This document shows, piece after piece, positions 17,458 through 26,814 of a stretch of DNA of 64,000 nucleotides. Location of the stretch: assembly GCA_964408805.1 (NCBI GenBank), contig CAYPAV010000012.1, positions 74,459 to 138,458 of the forward strand, read 5' to 3'. How positions within the stretch are numbered: position 1 is the stretch's first letter; every line of letters begins with the position of its first letter. The notes below the pieces were generated by a model. It was not told where the DNA came from and searched no databases. It saw nothing but the letters and a program-made list of their open reading frames with translations. Both the position numbers and the translations under genes were made by a program. Source of the DNA: CAYPAV01 sp964408805. GTDB lineage: Bacteria; Pseudomonadota; Alphaproteobacteria; UBA8366.

Positions 17458-19161
17458 TCACGCGGCGGCGAGCGGTCCTCTCAGAAGCTGGCCCGGATAG
17501 GCGCCGGTATGCTCGTTATCCTTCAGCACCACCTGGCCGTTGACCACGGTCGCCTTCATGCCGTCGGCGTATTGCTTCAAGCGCTTGGCGCCGGCCGGAA
17601 GGTCGGTGACCACCTCGGGCATCCGCGGCATGATCCCGTCCGGCTCGAAGACGACGATATCGGCCGCCATCCCTTCCCTGAGCAGGCCGCGATCGTGGAA
17701 GCCCCAGTTCGTCGCCGTGTCGTAAGTGATGAGACGGACAGCCTCTTCCAGCGTGAAAGCCTGCTCCTCCCGCACCCAATGGCTGAGGAGGTGGGTCTGG
17801 AGCGAGCTGTCCATGATCTGCGAGACATGCGCACCCGTATCCGAGAATGTCACCACCGAGCGCGGATGCTTCATCAGCGCCAATGCGTCGTCCTGATCCT
17901 CGTTGGCGAGCGGCTGGCGGAAGAACGCCTTCAGATCGTTCTCGAGCGCGATGTCGATCATCGCCTCGGCCGGCACGACGCCGCGTTCCTTGGCGATGTC
18001 GGCGAGGTTCGGATGCGGCCGCGCGATCTGGCTCATGTAGTAGAAAATGTCCCATTCCGGAGGCCGGGGTTCGGCGCCCACCACGGGCGGGCCGTCATAG
18101 GGCCGGCTCGCGACCTCGACCAGTTTCCGCTTGATCTCCGGGTCCTGCAGCTTGGCCTTCTGTTCCGCGAGCGGCAATGCGCGAATGTCGCGCCAGACAT
18201 CCCAGGTATCGAACGGGGTCGTCGTCTCGAAGGACAGGATCGAATTGATCTCGCGGCTGTGGACTTGGGCGAAAACATTGCCGCCGTCGCGGTTCGCCTG
18301 CTCGATGATATCGAAGAAGGCGCGCCAGTGCCCCGGATACTTCCGGCGCGACAGACTGCCGAAAGTGATCGGGCGGCCGGTGTCACGCGAAAGATCCGCC
18401 AGCGATTGATAAAAGCCCTTCATGTAATCGAGCTCGCCCCGCTCCATCGAGAGCTGGAAGATACCCGCGTTCAACTCGCCCATGCCGCCGACGATCGCCT
18501 GGACCTCCTCGAAGGGCGCGGCGCGGCTGGCGACGGGCCGATCGTCGGAGGTCTGATGGCTGGGGCTCCGCGAGGTCGAGAAGCCGAGCGCCCCCGCCTT
18601 CACTGCCTCCTGTACCGTCTTCACCATGGTCTCGAGTTCGTCGTCGCTTGCCGCCTGATCGAAGGCGCGCTCGCCCATGGTATGGGTGCGAAGAGCGGAA
18701 TGACCGATATAGCCAGCGTAATTCAGCCCCTTCGGCAAGGTATCCAGCACGTCGAGATATTCGGGAAAGGTCTCCCACCGCCAATCGATGCCGGCGAGCA
18801 TGGCTTCGCGTGCGATGTCCTCGGCCCGCTCCAAATTTCGGAAGACGAAATCGATCTCGGATTCGCGGCAGGGTGCCAGCGTAAAGCCGCAATTTCCCAT
18901 CACCGCCGTGGTGACGCCGTGATAGCAGGAACAAGTGCCCAAATGATCCCAGAAGATCTGCGCATCCATATGGGTGTGGCCGTCGACGAAGCCCGGGGTC
19001 ACGACGTGACCCTCGGCGTCGATCGTCTCTTCGGCGGTCTCGCGGTTGATTCGTCCGATCTTGGCGATGCGGCCGTCCTTGACCCCGACGTCGCCGCGAT
19101 AGCGCGCCCCGCCGGACCCGTCGATAACCATACCGTTCTTGATAACGACGTCGTAACTCAT
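17458..19161 (-). CDS. N-acyl-D-amino-acid deacylase family amidohydrolase (second copy)
   Basis: A 567-residue paralogue of the deacylase at 14473. Motifs in order: IKNGMVIDGSGGARYRGDVG, metal motif GFVDGHTHMDAQIFWD, GNCGFTLAPC, STSRSPSH, and the catalytic Asp in TFSDTGAHVSQ. It is about 35 residues longer than the first copy, with a D-aminoacylase-like insertion. Third gene of the operon, between a beta-hydroxyacid dehydrogenase and a cupin. Two diverged deacylases in one operon suggest acyl-amino-acid mixtures as substrates. Confidence 0.9.
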   Translation of the reverse strand: MSYDVVIKNGMVIDGSGGARYRGDVGVKDGRIAKIGRINRETAEETIDAEGHVVTPGFVDGHTHMDAQIFWDHLGTCSCYHGVTTAVMGNCGFTLAPCRESEIDFVFRNLERAEDIAREAMLAGIDWRWETFPEYLDVLDTLPKGLNYAGYIGHSALRTHTMGERAFDQAASDDELETMVKTVQEAVKAGALGFSTSRSPSHQTSDDRPVASRAAPFEEVQAIVGGMGELNAGIFQLSMERGELDYMKGFYQSLADLSRDTGRPITFGSLSRRKYPGHWRAFFDIIEQANRDGGNVFAQVHSREINSILSFETTTPFDTWDVWRDIRALPLAEQKAKLQDPEIKRKLVEVASRPYDGPPVVGAEPRPPEWDIFYYMSQIARPHPNLADIAKERGVVPAEAMIDIALENDLKAFFRQPLANEDQDDALALMKHPRSVVTFSDTGAHVSQIMDSSLQTHLLSHWVREEQAFTLEEAVRLITYDTATNWGFHDRGLLREGMAADIVVFEPDGIMPRMPEVVTDLPAGAKRLKQYADGMKATVVNGQVVLKDNEHTGAYPGQLLRGPLAAA

Positions 19162-19200
19162 GTCCTGTCCCTTCCCCTAAAAGCGCCGGTGGCGCGTCGC

Positions 19201-20091
19201 CTATTCTAGATCAGGCTTGATCAACTTGACGATACTGCTGGTGTCGAGATCGCCAAAGCCGTTGTTGACGTGAAGTGCAAATGCGGCCGTCGCTGCGGCA
19301 CCAAGCGGTGTGGCGGTGCCCACCATCTGGGCCGCGGCCTGCGAAAGCCGCAGGTCCTTCAGCATCAGTTTCGCCATGAAGCCCGGCTTGAAATCGTTGC
19401 TCGCCGCCGAATCCGGCACCGCGCCCGGCAACGGACAGGCCTTGTTGAGAATCCACGAACTGCCCGTCGATGTCGACAACACGTCATAAAGCGTCTGCCG
19501 GTCGACCCCAAGGCTCTCGCCCATCACGAAGGCTTCCGAGACCGCGAGAAAGTTCACTCCGGCGACCATGTTGTTGCAGATCTTGGTTACCTGCCCGAGC
19601 CCCGGCCCGCCGCAATGGACGATATTCCCGCCCATGACCTCCAAGACCTTGCGAGCCTTGTCGAAGGCCGACTTCTCACCGCCGCACATGAAGGTGAGCG
19701 TCCCCGCATCGGCGCCGACGACGCCGCCGGAGACCGGGGCGTCGATCATTTCGAATCCGGCCTCGGTGGCCGCCGCGTGAACGGCGCGCGCACTTTCGAC
19801 ATCGATAGTCGAGGAGTCGATCAAGACCGTTCCCGGATCGGCGGCGGCAAGAACGCCGCTTTCGAGAAACACGTCCCGCACATTGCCGCCGACCGGCAGC
19901 ATCGTGACCACGAACTCGACGCCGCTTGCCGCCTCCTGGACCGAAGCGGCGGCTTCGGCACCCGACTGAACGACGAAGTTCACCGCCTCCTCGGAGAGAT
20001 CGAAGACCTTCAGGCCGTGTCCCGCCTTGATCAGGTTGCGGGCCATCGGCCCACCCATATTGCCGACGCCGATGAATCCGATTTTCGCCAT
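19201..20091 (-). CDS. NAD(P)-dependent beta-hydroxyacid dehydrogenase (3-hydroxyisobutyrate dehydrogenase family)
   Basis: 296 residues from the ATG at 20091, which follows GGAGAGAGAC; an upstream in-frame Met lacks such a site. Family motifs: GFIGVGNMGGPMARNL, the substrate loop DAPVSGGVVGADAGTL, and the catalytic Lys in GQVTKICNNM. It oxidises a beta-hydroxyacid such as 3-hydroxyisobutyrate or reduces tartronate semialdehyde; which one cannot be read here. Second gene of the operon, 17 bases after the cysteine-dioxygenase-like gene. Confidence 0.92.
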   Translation of the reverse strand: MAKIGFIGVGNMGGPMARNLIKAGHGLKVFDLSEEAVNFVVQSGAEAAASVQEAASGVEFVVTMLPVGGNVRDVFLESGVLAAADPGTVLIDSSTIDVESARAVHAAATEAGFEMIDAPVSGGVVGADAGTLTFMCGGEKSAFDKARKVLEVMGGNIVHCGGPGLGQVTKICNNMVAGVNFLAVSEAFVMGESLGVDRQTLYDVLSTSTGSSWILNKACPLPGAVPDSAASNDFKPGFMAKLMLKDLRLSQAAAQMVGTATPLGAAATAAFALHVNNGFGDLDTSSIVKLIKPDLE

Positions 20092-20108
20092 GTCTCTCTC
20101 CGATATAC

Positions 20109-20669
20109 CTAGTCGTTCCGCACGCGGTTCGGACAAGGCCGGATCACGTCGGCTTCGGGGTCGAACTCGTTGCGGTTGGTAATCGCCAGGCTCTTGCCGT
20201 AGACGTGAAGCGAGAGGCTGGGCGTCGCACCGTCATTGTGAATGCTGTGGATATCGTCCGGCAGAAGCGCGCAAGCGTCGCCGTCGCGGATGATGACCTC
20301 GTGGTAGGCCTCGATCTTGGCCTGGCCCGCGGTCTCGCCGTCGTCTTTTCGCAACCAATTCACGTTCCGCTCCTCGCCGTCGATGCCGACAACGACGCCC
20401 CAGGTCTTGTGATCGTGCGGCAGCACGGCGCGGCCCGGCATCCAGCAAACGGTCTCGACCAGCAGTTCTTCCGGCTCCTCATGAAGGACCGAAATGCCCA
20501 TGCCTTGGGCTTCGTCACAGCGATAATGGTCGTCGGTCACCCAACTCTTGTTCGCCACCAACCGTTGCGCCAGGGGCTGCACCCTTTGCAGAACTTCGCG
20601 GTCGTCCCCATGCTCCGCCTTTACTGCCTTGACGTCGCGTACGAATTCATCGATCGAATAACCGGTCAC
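20109..20669 (-). CDS. cysteine-dioxygenase-like cupin enzyme
   Basis: 186 residues starting at a GTG with a strong GGAGGAGG upstream. It matches the predicted metal-dependent double-stranded beta-helix enzymes related to cysteine dioxygenase: CWMPGRAVLPHDHKTWGVVVG gives two His ligands, and DDIHSIHNDG the third. The group includes thiol dioxygenases that oxidise cysteine or 3-mercaptopropionate. First gene of the operon at 14473-20669 and divergent from the CoA-transferase at 20815, with a 145-base shared promoter region. Confidence 0.8.
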   Translation of the reverse strand: MTGYSIDEFVRDVKAVKAEHGDDREVLQRVQPLAQRLVANKSWVTDDHYRCDEAQGMGISVLHEEPEELLVETVCWMPGRAVLPHDHKTWGVVVGIDGEERNVNWLRKDDGETAGQAKIEAYHEVIIRDGDACALLPDDIHSIHNDGATPSLSLHVYGKSLAITNRNEFDPEADVIRPCPNRVRND

Positions 20670-20814
20670 GCCTATTCCTCCTCCAATATCCGCCTTGGTG
20701 CATCAATATATCGCGCGGCGGCGCCCCGCCCACGCCGCTTGGCCGGGCGCGACAATCCTCTATCTGAATTTCCGTAAGGCAGTCGCGATCACCGCCCTCG
20801 GAACAGGAGCTTTC

Positions 20815-22008
20815 ATGACCGACACACCCGAATCGACCGGCCCGCTCCAGGGCATTCGCGTGATCGATCTCACCCAAGCCGTGCTCGGTCCGGTCGCAAC
20901 GCAGATCCTCGGCGACATGGGCGCCGACGTGATCAAGATCGAGACCCCGGCGGGTGACCCGATGCGCTTGATCGGCCCGACGCGCGGCGACCGCATGGCA
21001 TTGGTCCACACCTCTTTCAATCGCAACAAGCGAAGCATCATCCTCGACCTGAAGCGTCCGGCCGCCAAGGAGGCGCTCATGCGCCTCGTTGAGACGGCGG
21101 ATGTCTTCGTGCACAACATGCGCCTCGCCGCCGCCGAACGCCTCGGGATCACCTATGAAGATATCCGCGCACGGAAGCCGGATATCGTCTATGGCGCCGG
21201 CGTCGGCTACGCCAAGGACGGCCCCAATCGCGACCGCCCCGCCTATGACGACGTCATCCAGGGCGAAAGCGGTCTCGCCGGTCTCATCGAGCGCGCCAAC
21301 GGAGAGTCGAGATACGTGCCGATGCCGATCGCCGACAAGATCGTCGGCACCACTTTGGCCAGTTCCATCGCCATGGCGCTCGTTCACAAGGAACGAACGG
21401 GCAAGGGCCAGGAAGTCATCGTGCCGATGCTGGAGACGATGGTCGCCTTCAACCTGTTGATCCACATGTGGAACGGGATTCACGACGAGGCGGAGAAGGG
21501 CATCGGCTATCCCCGCATGTTCATGCCGGACCGCCGGCCATACCAAACCAAGGACGGACATATCTGCCTGATCGCCGTCACCGACGACCAGTGGGGGCGG
21601 CTGTTGAAGGCGTTGGAGCGTCCGGAATTGATAAAGGAACCGCGTTTCGCCAAGCTCGCGGATCGGGCGGAGAACCTTTCCGACCTGCTCACCATCGTCG
21701 CCGAGGAATTGCTGAAGCGGACAACCGCCGAATGGCGCGAGCTGTTCGATGCCGTCGATGTCCCCAACGGCGCCGCCAATTCGCTGGAAGACCTCCTGGC
21801 GGACCCCTATTTGGCGGAGATGGATTTTTTCCAACGCTACGAACATCCAAGCGCCGGTCCCATGGTTACGACGGCCATTCCCGTCGCCTATTCCGAAACG
21901 CCGGGCAGTTTCCGTTATGCACCGCCGCGTCTCGGCGAGCATACCGATGCCGTCCTGTCGGAGGTCGGCTTTACGGCGGCCGAGATCGAAGAGATCGCCG
22001 GCGATTGA
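20815..22008 (+). CDS. CaiB/BaiF family (class III) CoA-transferase
   Basis: 397 residues from the ATG at 20815, preceded by ACAGGAG. Class III CoA-transferases move CoA between carboxylic acids through an aspartyl thioester. The start LQGIRVIDLTQAVLGPVATQ and GADVIKIETP are the family hallmarks, and the catalytic Asp is D145 in RPAYDDVIQ. It heads a plus-strand operon with an FAD-linked oxidase (broken) and two RidA proteins, and probably activates a carboxylic acid for that pathway. Substrate unknown. Confidence 0.92.
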   Translation: MTDTPESTGPLQGIRVIDLTQAVLGPVATQILGDMGADVIKIETPAGDPMRLIGPTRGDRMALVHTSFNRNKRSIILDLKRPAAKEALMRLVETADVFVHNMRLAAAERLGITYEDIRARKPDIVYGAGVGYAKDGPNRDRPAYDDVIQGESGLAGLIERANGESRYVPMPIADKIVGTTLASSIAMALVHKERTGKGQEVIVPMLETMVAFNLLIHMWNGIHDEAEKGIGYPRMFMPDRRPYQTKDGHICLIAVTDDQWGRLLKALERPELIKEPRFAKLADRAENLSDLLTIVAEELLKRTTAEWRELFDAVDVPNGAANSLEDLLADPYLAEMDFFQRYEHPSAGPMVTTAIPVAYSETPGSFRYAPPRLGEHTDAVLSEVGFTAAEIEEIAGD

Positions 22009-22039
22009 CCCGCCGGTTCACGTTCGAGGGAGACCGCAT

Positions 22040-23622
22040 ATGCCGACACGTAAAATTCAAGGTTGGGGCTACGAGGAGGAGAGTCTGACGGCGGAGGAAA
22101 ACCGCGAGAACGAGGCCTTCTGGGGTCCCTTTCTCGGCGTCGACGGCTTCGACGCCACACCCTTCGTCACACTGGACGAGATCGAGCTCCGCACCTCCCG
22201 TGTGACGCCGCCGGCGAGCCTCGCCGCGATTTGCAGCGACGATAAGCGCGAGCGCGTCACCCACACCTATGGCTGCTCGTTCCACGACAATGCGCGCGCC
22301 TTCGCCCGTGATTTCACCAACCCGCCGGATTGGGTGGTGCTGCCGCGGGACGAAGCCGACGTCGCCGCCCTTCTCGACTGGTGCGCCTCGGCCGGGATCG
22401 CCGCGGTTCCCTTCGGCGGCGGGACAAGCGTGGTTGACGGCGTCGAAATGCCGGCGGGAGCGGACAACGGCGCCATCTCGATCGACCTTCGCCATCTTGA
22501 CCAGGTGCTGGAAGTGGACGAGACCTCGCGGGCGGCGCGGATCCAGGGTGGGGTGTTGGGTCCGCATCTCGAATCCCAACTCAAGCCGCACGGCCTCAGT
22601 CTTCGCCACTACATGCAGTCATTTCCGATGTCGAGTTTCGGCGGCTGAATCGCGACCCGCTCGGCGGGCCATTTCGCCACCGTCTACACCCATATCGACG
22701 ACATGATCGAAAGCATCCGCATGGTGACGCCATCGGGGGCGACCGAAAGCTTTCGCCTTCCGGGTTCCGGCGCCGGGCCCAGCCCGGATCGGATGCTGCT
22801 CGGCTCCGAAGGCACGCTCGGCATCATCACCGAGGCCTGGACGCGACTTCATGCACGTCCGACCCACCGGGCCGCCGCCTCGGTCCGCTTCGACGATTTC
22901 TACCGCGCTGCCGAAGCCGTGCGGCGGTCACCCAATCCGGACTATTCCCGGCCAATTGCCGGCTGATCGACGGGAACGAGACCAAGATGTCGGGCGCCAG
23001 CGAGGCCGGCGAAAGCCTAATGGTGCTGTCGTTCGAATCGGCTGATCATCCGGTCGACCACTGGCTCGACCGGGCGCTCGAGATCGCCGCCGATCTCGGC
23101 GGGCGAGCCGAGCGGGAGGGCGACGAGGCAGCGAGGCGCGGCGGCGATGCCGGGCGCTGGCGCAGCTATTTCATCCGGGCCCCCTATTACCGCGAGTTCT
23201 TCACCGGCCGCGCCATTCTGAACGAGACCTTCGAGACCTCGATCACCTGGGACCGCTTTCCCGATTTCCACGAAAAGGTCACGGCCGAGACCAAGCGCGT
23301 CATTCAAGAAGTGACCGGCATGGCGGGCTTCGTCTCGTGCCGGTTTACTCATGTTTATCCGGACGGTCCCGCTCCCTATTTCACTTGGCGGACATTGGGG
23401 TCGAAGGAGAAACTGATCGAGCAGTACGACGCCATCAAGGGGGCGACGGCGGAGATCGTCTGGAAGCTCGGCGGCACCGTGACCCATCACCACGCGGTCG
23501 GCCGTCTGCACCGCCCCTGGTACGACAAACAGCGCCCAGACCTTTTCGCCACCGCCTACAAGGCGGCGAAAGACGCCGTCGACCCGAACGGCATCATGAA
23601 CCCCGGCGTATTGTTCGATTGA
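22040..23622 (+). pseudogene. FAD-linked oxidase (alkyldihydroxyacetonephosphate-synthase-like) with a stop and a frameshift
   Basis: From the ATG at 22040 the protein shows an FAD_binding_4 fold: PRDEADVAALLDWC, PFGGGTSVVDGVE and SSFGG. At 22646 a TGA replaces the tryptophan that follows GG in this family, and the same frame continues IATRSAGHFATVYTHIDD and LLGSEGTLGIITEAW. Near 22918 (GTGCGGCGGTC) one G appears lost; the sequence continues only in the next frame as AVTQSGLFPANCRLIDG to the end at 23622 (GIMNPGVLFD). The restored protein would be about 527 residues. Two independent lesions mean no full product unless the reads are wrong. Flanking genes are intact. Confidence 0.85.
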
Positions 23623-23635
23623 CTTTGGAGCCGGC

Positions 23636-23998
23636 ATGACCATCGAACGCATCGACATCAACCAGCCGCCAGGCGGCCCGCTCAAGAGCGGGTGTGTCGC
23701 TCATGGCGATTGGGTCTTTCTCGGCGGTGTTACGGCGCGCGACCTCGCGGGCGACGCCGCGGCCCAAACAGCAGAGGTCTTGGCGATCATCGAGGGCTAT
23801 CTCGGGGCCGCGGGGACAGACAAATCGAAAGTTTTGACGGCTCAAATATGGGTCCGGGACATGGCCGATTTCCAGGCGATGACGGCGGTCTGGAACGATT
23901 GGGTGGATGCCGAGGCGCCGCCGGCCCGCGCCTGCGTCAGCGCCGAACTCTATCATCCGGACGCCCTCGTCGAGATCATGGTGACGGCGACCCGATGA
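23636..23998 (+). CDS. RidA family protein (first of tandem pair)
   Basis: A 120-residue YjgF/YER057c/UK114 protein. RidA members hydrolyse reactive enamines/imines from amino acid metabolism as trimers. Visible are the core VFLGGVTARD, TDKSKVLTAQIWVRDM and the C-terminal RACVSAEL segment carrying the conserved Arg. It starts 13 bases after the broken oxidase and its TGA overlaps the next ATG. The typical C-terminal Glu lies in LVEIMVTA. Confidence 0.9.
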   Translation: MTIERIDINQPPGGPLKSGCVAHGDWVFLGGVTARDLAGDAAAQTAEVLAIIEGYLGAAGTDKSKVLTAQIWVRDMADFQAMTAVWNDWVDAEAPPARACVSAELYHPDALVEIMVTATR

Positions 23999-24354
23999 CG
24001 ATCGACCGCTATGCCGTCATCAACGCGCCGGGACGGCCGGTGATGAGCCTCGGTATCGCCACGGGTGATTGGTTCACCTTCTGCACCACCGCGACCAACC
24101 GCCCGGCCGATATCAAAGACCAGACCCGCCAGGTGCTCACCGCCTTCGATCGCTACCTGGCCGAGGCGGGAACGGACAAATCAAAGCTGCTGACGGCCCA
24201 GGTCTGGCTCCGCCACATGGCGGATTACGAAGCGATGAACGAGGTCTGGAACGCCTGGGTCGATCCCGAAAATCCACCGACCCGCGCCTGCGCCCGCGCC
24301 GACATGGCGCGCCCGGACACCTTGGTGGAAATTCGCATTACGGCGGCGCGCTAA
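23995..24354 (+). CDS. RidA family protein (second of tandem pair)
   Basis: A 119-residue second RidA protein whose ATG overlaps the TGA of the first as ATGA. TDKSKLLTAQVWLRHMADYEAM and RACARADMARPDTLVEI match the first copy almost position for position, so they arose by tandem duplication and may form a mixed trimer. Its stop overlaps the stop of the convergent amidase gene. Confidence 0.9.
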   Translation: MTIDRYAVINAPGRPVMSLGIATGDWFTFCTTATNRPADIKDQTRQVLTAFDRYLAEAGTDKSKLLTAQVWLRHMADYEAMNEVWNAWVDPENPPTRACARADMARPDTLVEIRITAAR

Positions 24355-25775
24355 TCCGTCCAGCTCAAATCCGGGTGCCGCGAACGCCAATCCGTCGCCT
24401 GCTCGTAAGCCTGCCCGGCACGCAACACCAGTGCCTCGTCAAACGGCTTGGCGTTGAGCAGAAGGCCGATCGGCAAGCCCTTCTCGGTGAACCCGCAAGG
24501 GAGCGAGAGGCCACACAGGTCGAGCTTGTTGCCGATGCTGGTATTGGCGAGATATTTCTGCGCGTAGGCGAGATAGCTCTCCAGCGTTTCGTCCACCACC
24601 TCGACCGGCAGCGCGGGAATGGGGGTCGTTGGGGTCAACAGAACATCGACGTCGCGGAGCGTTTCCTTCTGGGACTCGCGAAGGGCCGCCAGTTCCTGCA
24701 GCGCCTTCGCATAATCGACGCCGGTCAGCGCCAAATCGGCGACCAACCGCGGCCCGACCACCGGGTCCATCTGGTCCGCCATGGTCTTGATGCGCTCTTC
24801 GTGGATGACGCAGGCCTCGACGCCAATCACCGTCATGCCCGTTGATCTGGCCGTTGTCGCCTCCGGAAAGGGGACGTTCTCGACCTGTGCCCCCAGATCA
24901 CGGAAAATGTCCGCCGCCGCTTGCATGGCCGCTTCGACCTCGGGATCGAGATCGTCATAGAACGCGTCTTGCGGAATCCCGACGCGGAGGCCCTTGGCGC
25001 CGGCATGAAGGCTCGCCATGACGTCTTCCGGCCGGATGCCGATGGTGCTGGGATCGGCGGCATCCTCGCCTTGCAGAAGCTGGTAGACGATCGCCGCGTC
25101 CTCGGTCGAGCGCACCAGCGGCCCCACCGAATCCAAGGTCCAGCTCAACGGGAAAACGCCGTGCCGGCTGATCCGGCCGACCGTCGTCTTCAACCCAACG
25201 ACACCGCACAACCCGGCGGGCGCCCGCACCGAGCCGCCGGTGTCGGAGCCAAGACCCATCGGCGCCATGCCGGCGGCGACCGCCACCGCGGTCCCGGCAC
25301 TGGAACCGCCGGGCACGTGATGGGTCTGGTGCCAGGGATTGTGTGGCGTCCCCTGAATATGGTTGATGCCGACGATGCCGCGCGCGAATTCGACCGTGAT
25401 GGTCTTGCCAAGCGCGATCATGCCCGCCTCCGCGAGCCGCTGCGTCACCCGGCTGTCCGCATCCGCGATATTATCGGCCATGGTCGCCGAGCCGGCGGTG
25501 GTCGGCAGTCCCGCCACGTCGTAAAGATCCTTCACGGCATAGGGAATGCCATGCAAGGGGCCCAGATAAGTTCCCGCCGCAATCTGCGCCTCGGCCGCCT
25601 TGGCGACATCGAGTGCGCGCTCCACCGTCAGCAGGTTGAAGGCATGAAGCGGGCCATTGAGGCGTTCGAGCCGCGCGACCAGATGCTCGGTCAGGGCGAC
25701 GGGCGAAAGGGCGCCCGACTTGATGTCACCCGCGAGTTCGGTGATGGTTCGATAATGGAGCGGTGTCTCGGTCAT
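24351..25775 (-). CDS. amidase (amidase signature family)
   Basis: A 474-residue amidase-signature hydrolase, releasing ammonia from a carboxamide. The catalytic Lys is in PYAVKDLYDV, the cis-Ser in GGSSAGTAVAVAAGM and the nucleophile Ser in GSDTGGSVRAPAGL; the triad is complete. Last gene of an SDR, TauD, amidase operon. Its TAG and the TAA of the convergent ridA gene interlock at 24351-24354. Confidence 0.93.
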   Translation of the reverse strand: MTETPLHYRTITELAGDIKSGALSPVALTEHLVARLERLNGPLHAFNLLTVERALDVAKAAEAQIAAGTYLGPLHGIPYAVKDLYDVAGLPTTAGSATMADNIADADSRVTQRLAEAGMIALGKTITVEFARGIVGINHIQGTPHNPWHQTHHVPGGSSAGTAVAVAAGMAPMGLGSDTGGSVRAPAGLCGVVGLKTTVGRISRHGVFPLSWTLDSVGPLVRSTEDAAIVYQLLQGEDAADPSTIGIRPEDVMASLHAGAKGLRVGIPQDAFYDDLDPEVEAAMQAAADIFRDLGAQVENVPFPEATTARSTGMTVIGVEACVIHEERIKTMADQMDPVVGPRLVADLALTGVDYAKALQELAALRESQKETLRDVDVLLTPTTPIPALPVEVVDETLESYLAYAQKYLANTSIGNKLDLCGLSLPCGFTEKGLPIGLLLNAKPFDEALVLRAGQAYEQATDWRSRHPDLSWTD

Positions 25776-25793
25776 GTCTCCTGTCCTTCCCTG

Positions 25794-26801
25794 TCAGAGC
25801 CAGCTCTTGCTTTCGCCCTCGTATTCGGGTCCGGCGTTACCGCTCACCGTGGTCCGCCACATGCGCCGCTGGTGGTTGTCCGCATCGAACCAGGTCGCCG
25901 CATGGATGGAGGTCCGATTGTCGTAAATCACCAGATCCCCGGCCGCCCATTCGTGAGCGTAGGTGAATTCGGGGCGCGTGTAATGCGTCATCAATTCATA
26001 GAGCAGCTTGGCGCCCTCGCCGTCCGGCCCCGGCTCTAGCCCGACGAAGGGACCCTCGACCCAATCCATCTGCCCCCCTTCGCAGAGGAACAGCGCCCGC
26101 TTTCCGGTCACCGGATGAACCCGCACCACGGGCTGTTGCTGGTTCTGTTCATGATCTTCGAGCGGCCGCGCGGTCTCGCCGGCGCGGACGGCGGCTTCGG
26201 AGCGGCCAGTGCCCGGTTTGACGTGAATGCCCATCAACCCGTCGACGCGAGCCTTCATCGCGGGCGACAAGGCCTCGTAAGCGGCAATACCATCGGCGTA
26301 AAGTGTCTGCGCCTGATGCCTGGGCGCCGGGATCATGGCGTAGAACAGCGAGACATCGGGCGGCGGGCGGCGATAGCTCTGGTCGGTATGCCAGCCGCGG
26401 CGATGAGAAAACTGGATCGGCAGCCCGCCGTCCGCGGTCAGCGCAGGTTCCGGGCGCGGCGGCGGAAACCGGTCGGCGGGCGGGATGTTAGAGACCATGA
26501 AGATCTCGGGCTCGGTCTCGTGAATGTTCTGCGGCGCCATGTGCGTTTCGTGATAATTCTCGACCTCGCTGCCGAACAATCGGCTGAGCCGGACCAGGAG
26601 TTCGGGCGCCTCGGTGATCTCCGACATGCCGTGTATCACCATCAACCCCTGGGCAGTGTCGAGCGCCTTGGGCAATGCGTCGGGCACCGCTTCCGCCGCG
26701 GCGACCACCGCTCTCGCGCCGACCGCACCCGGAAAGGAGACGACCGCGCCAAAATTGGCGCCCGGCAACGGCGCCGTGGTGAGTTCCCTATCCGTTGACA
26801 C
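25794..26801 (-). CDS. TauD/TfdA family dioxygenase, atypical third iron ligand
   Basis: 335 residues. The HxD half of the iron site is clear (GWHTDQSYRR), and IYDNRTSIHAATW is typical of the family. The distal segment reads RRMWRTTVSGN, with Trp315 where TauD has the third iron-binding His. This may be a natural subfamily trait rather than a lesion, because the surrounding block is well kept. Lies 18 bases upstream of the amidase and 13 bases downstream of the SDR. Reaction uncertain. Confidence 0.82.
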   Translation of the reverse strand: MSTDRELTTAPLPGANFGAVVSFPGAVGARAVVAAAEAVPDALPKALDTAQGLMVIHGMSEITEAPELLVRLSRLFGSEVENYHETHMAPQNIHETEPEIFMVSNIPPADRFPPPRPEPALTADGGLPIQFSHRRGWHTDQSYRRPPPDVSLFYAMIPAPRHQAQTLYADGIAAYEALSPAMKARVDGLMGIHVKPGTGRSEAAVRAGETARPLEDHEQNQQQPVVRVHPVTGKRALFLCEGGQMDWVEGPFVGLEPGPDGEGAKLLYELMTHYTRPEFTYAHEWAAGDLVIYDNRTSIHAATWFDADNHQRRMWRTTVSGNAGPEYEGESKSWL

Positions 26802-26814
26802 GCTATCCCCCTCC

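Noticed and set aside
20647..21942. Long minus-strand frame opposite the CoA-transferase
   Set aside because: Its His, Arg and Gly-rich composition is typical of the antisense of a GC-rich gene, and the plus-strand frame has clear family motifs. The same applies to other long opposing frames across the window.
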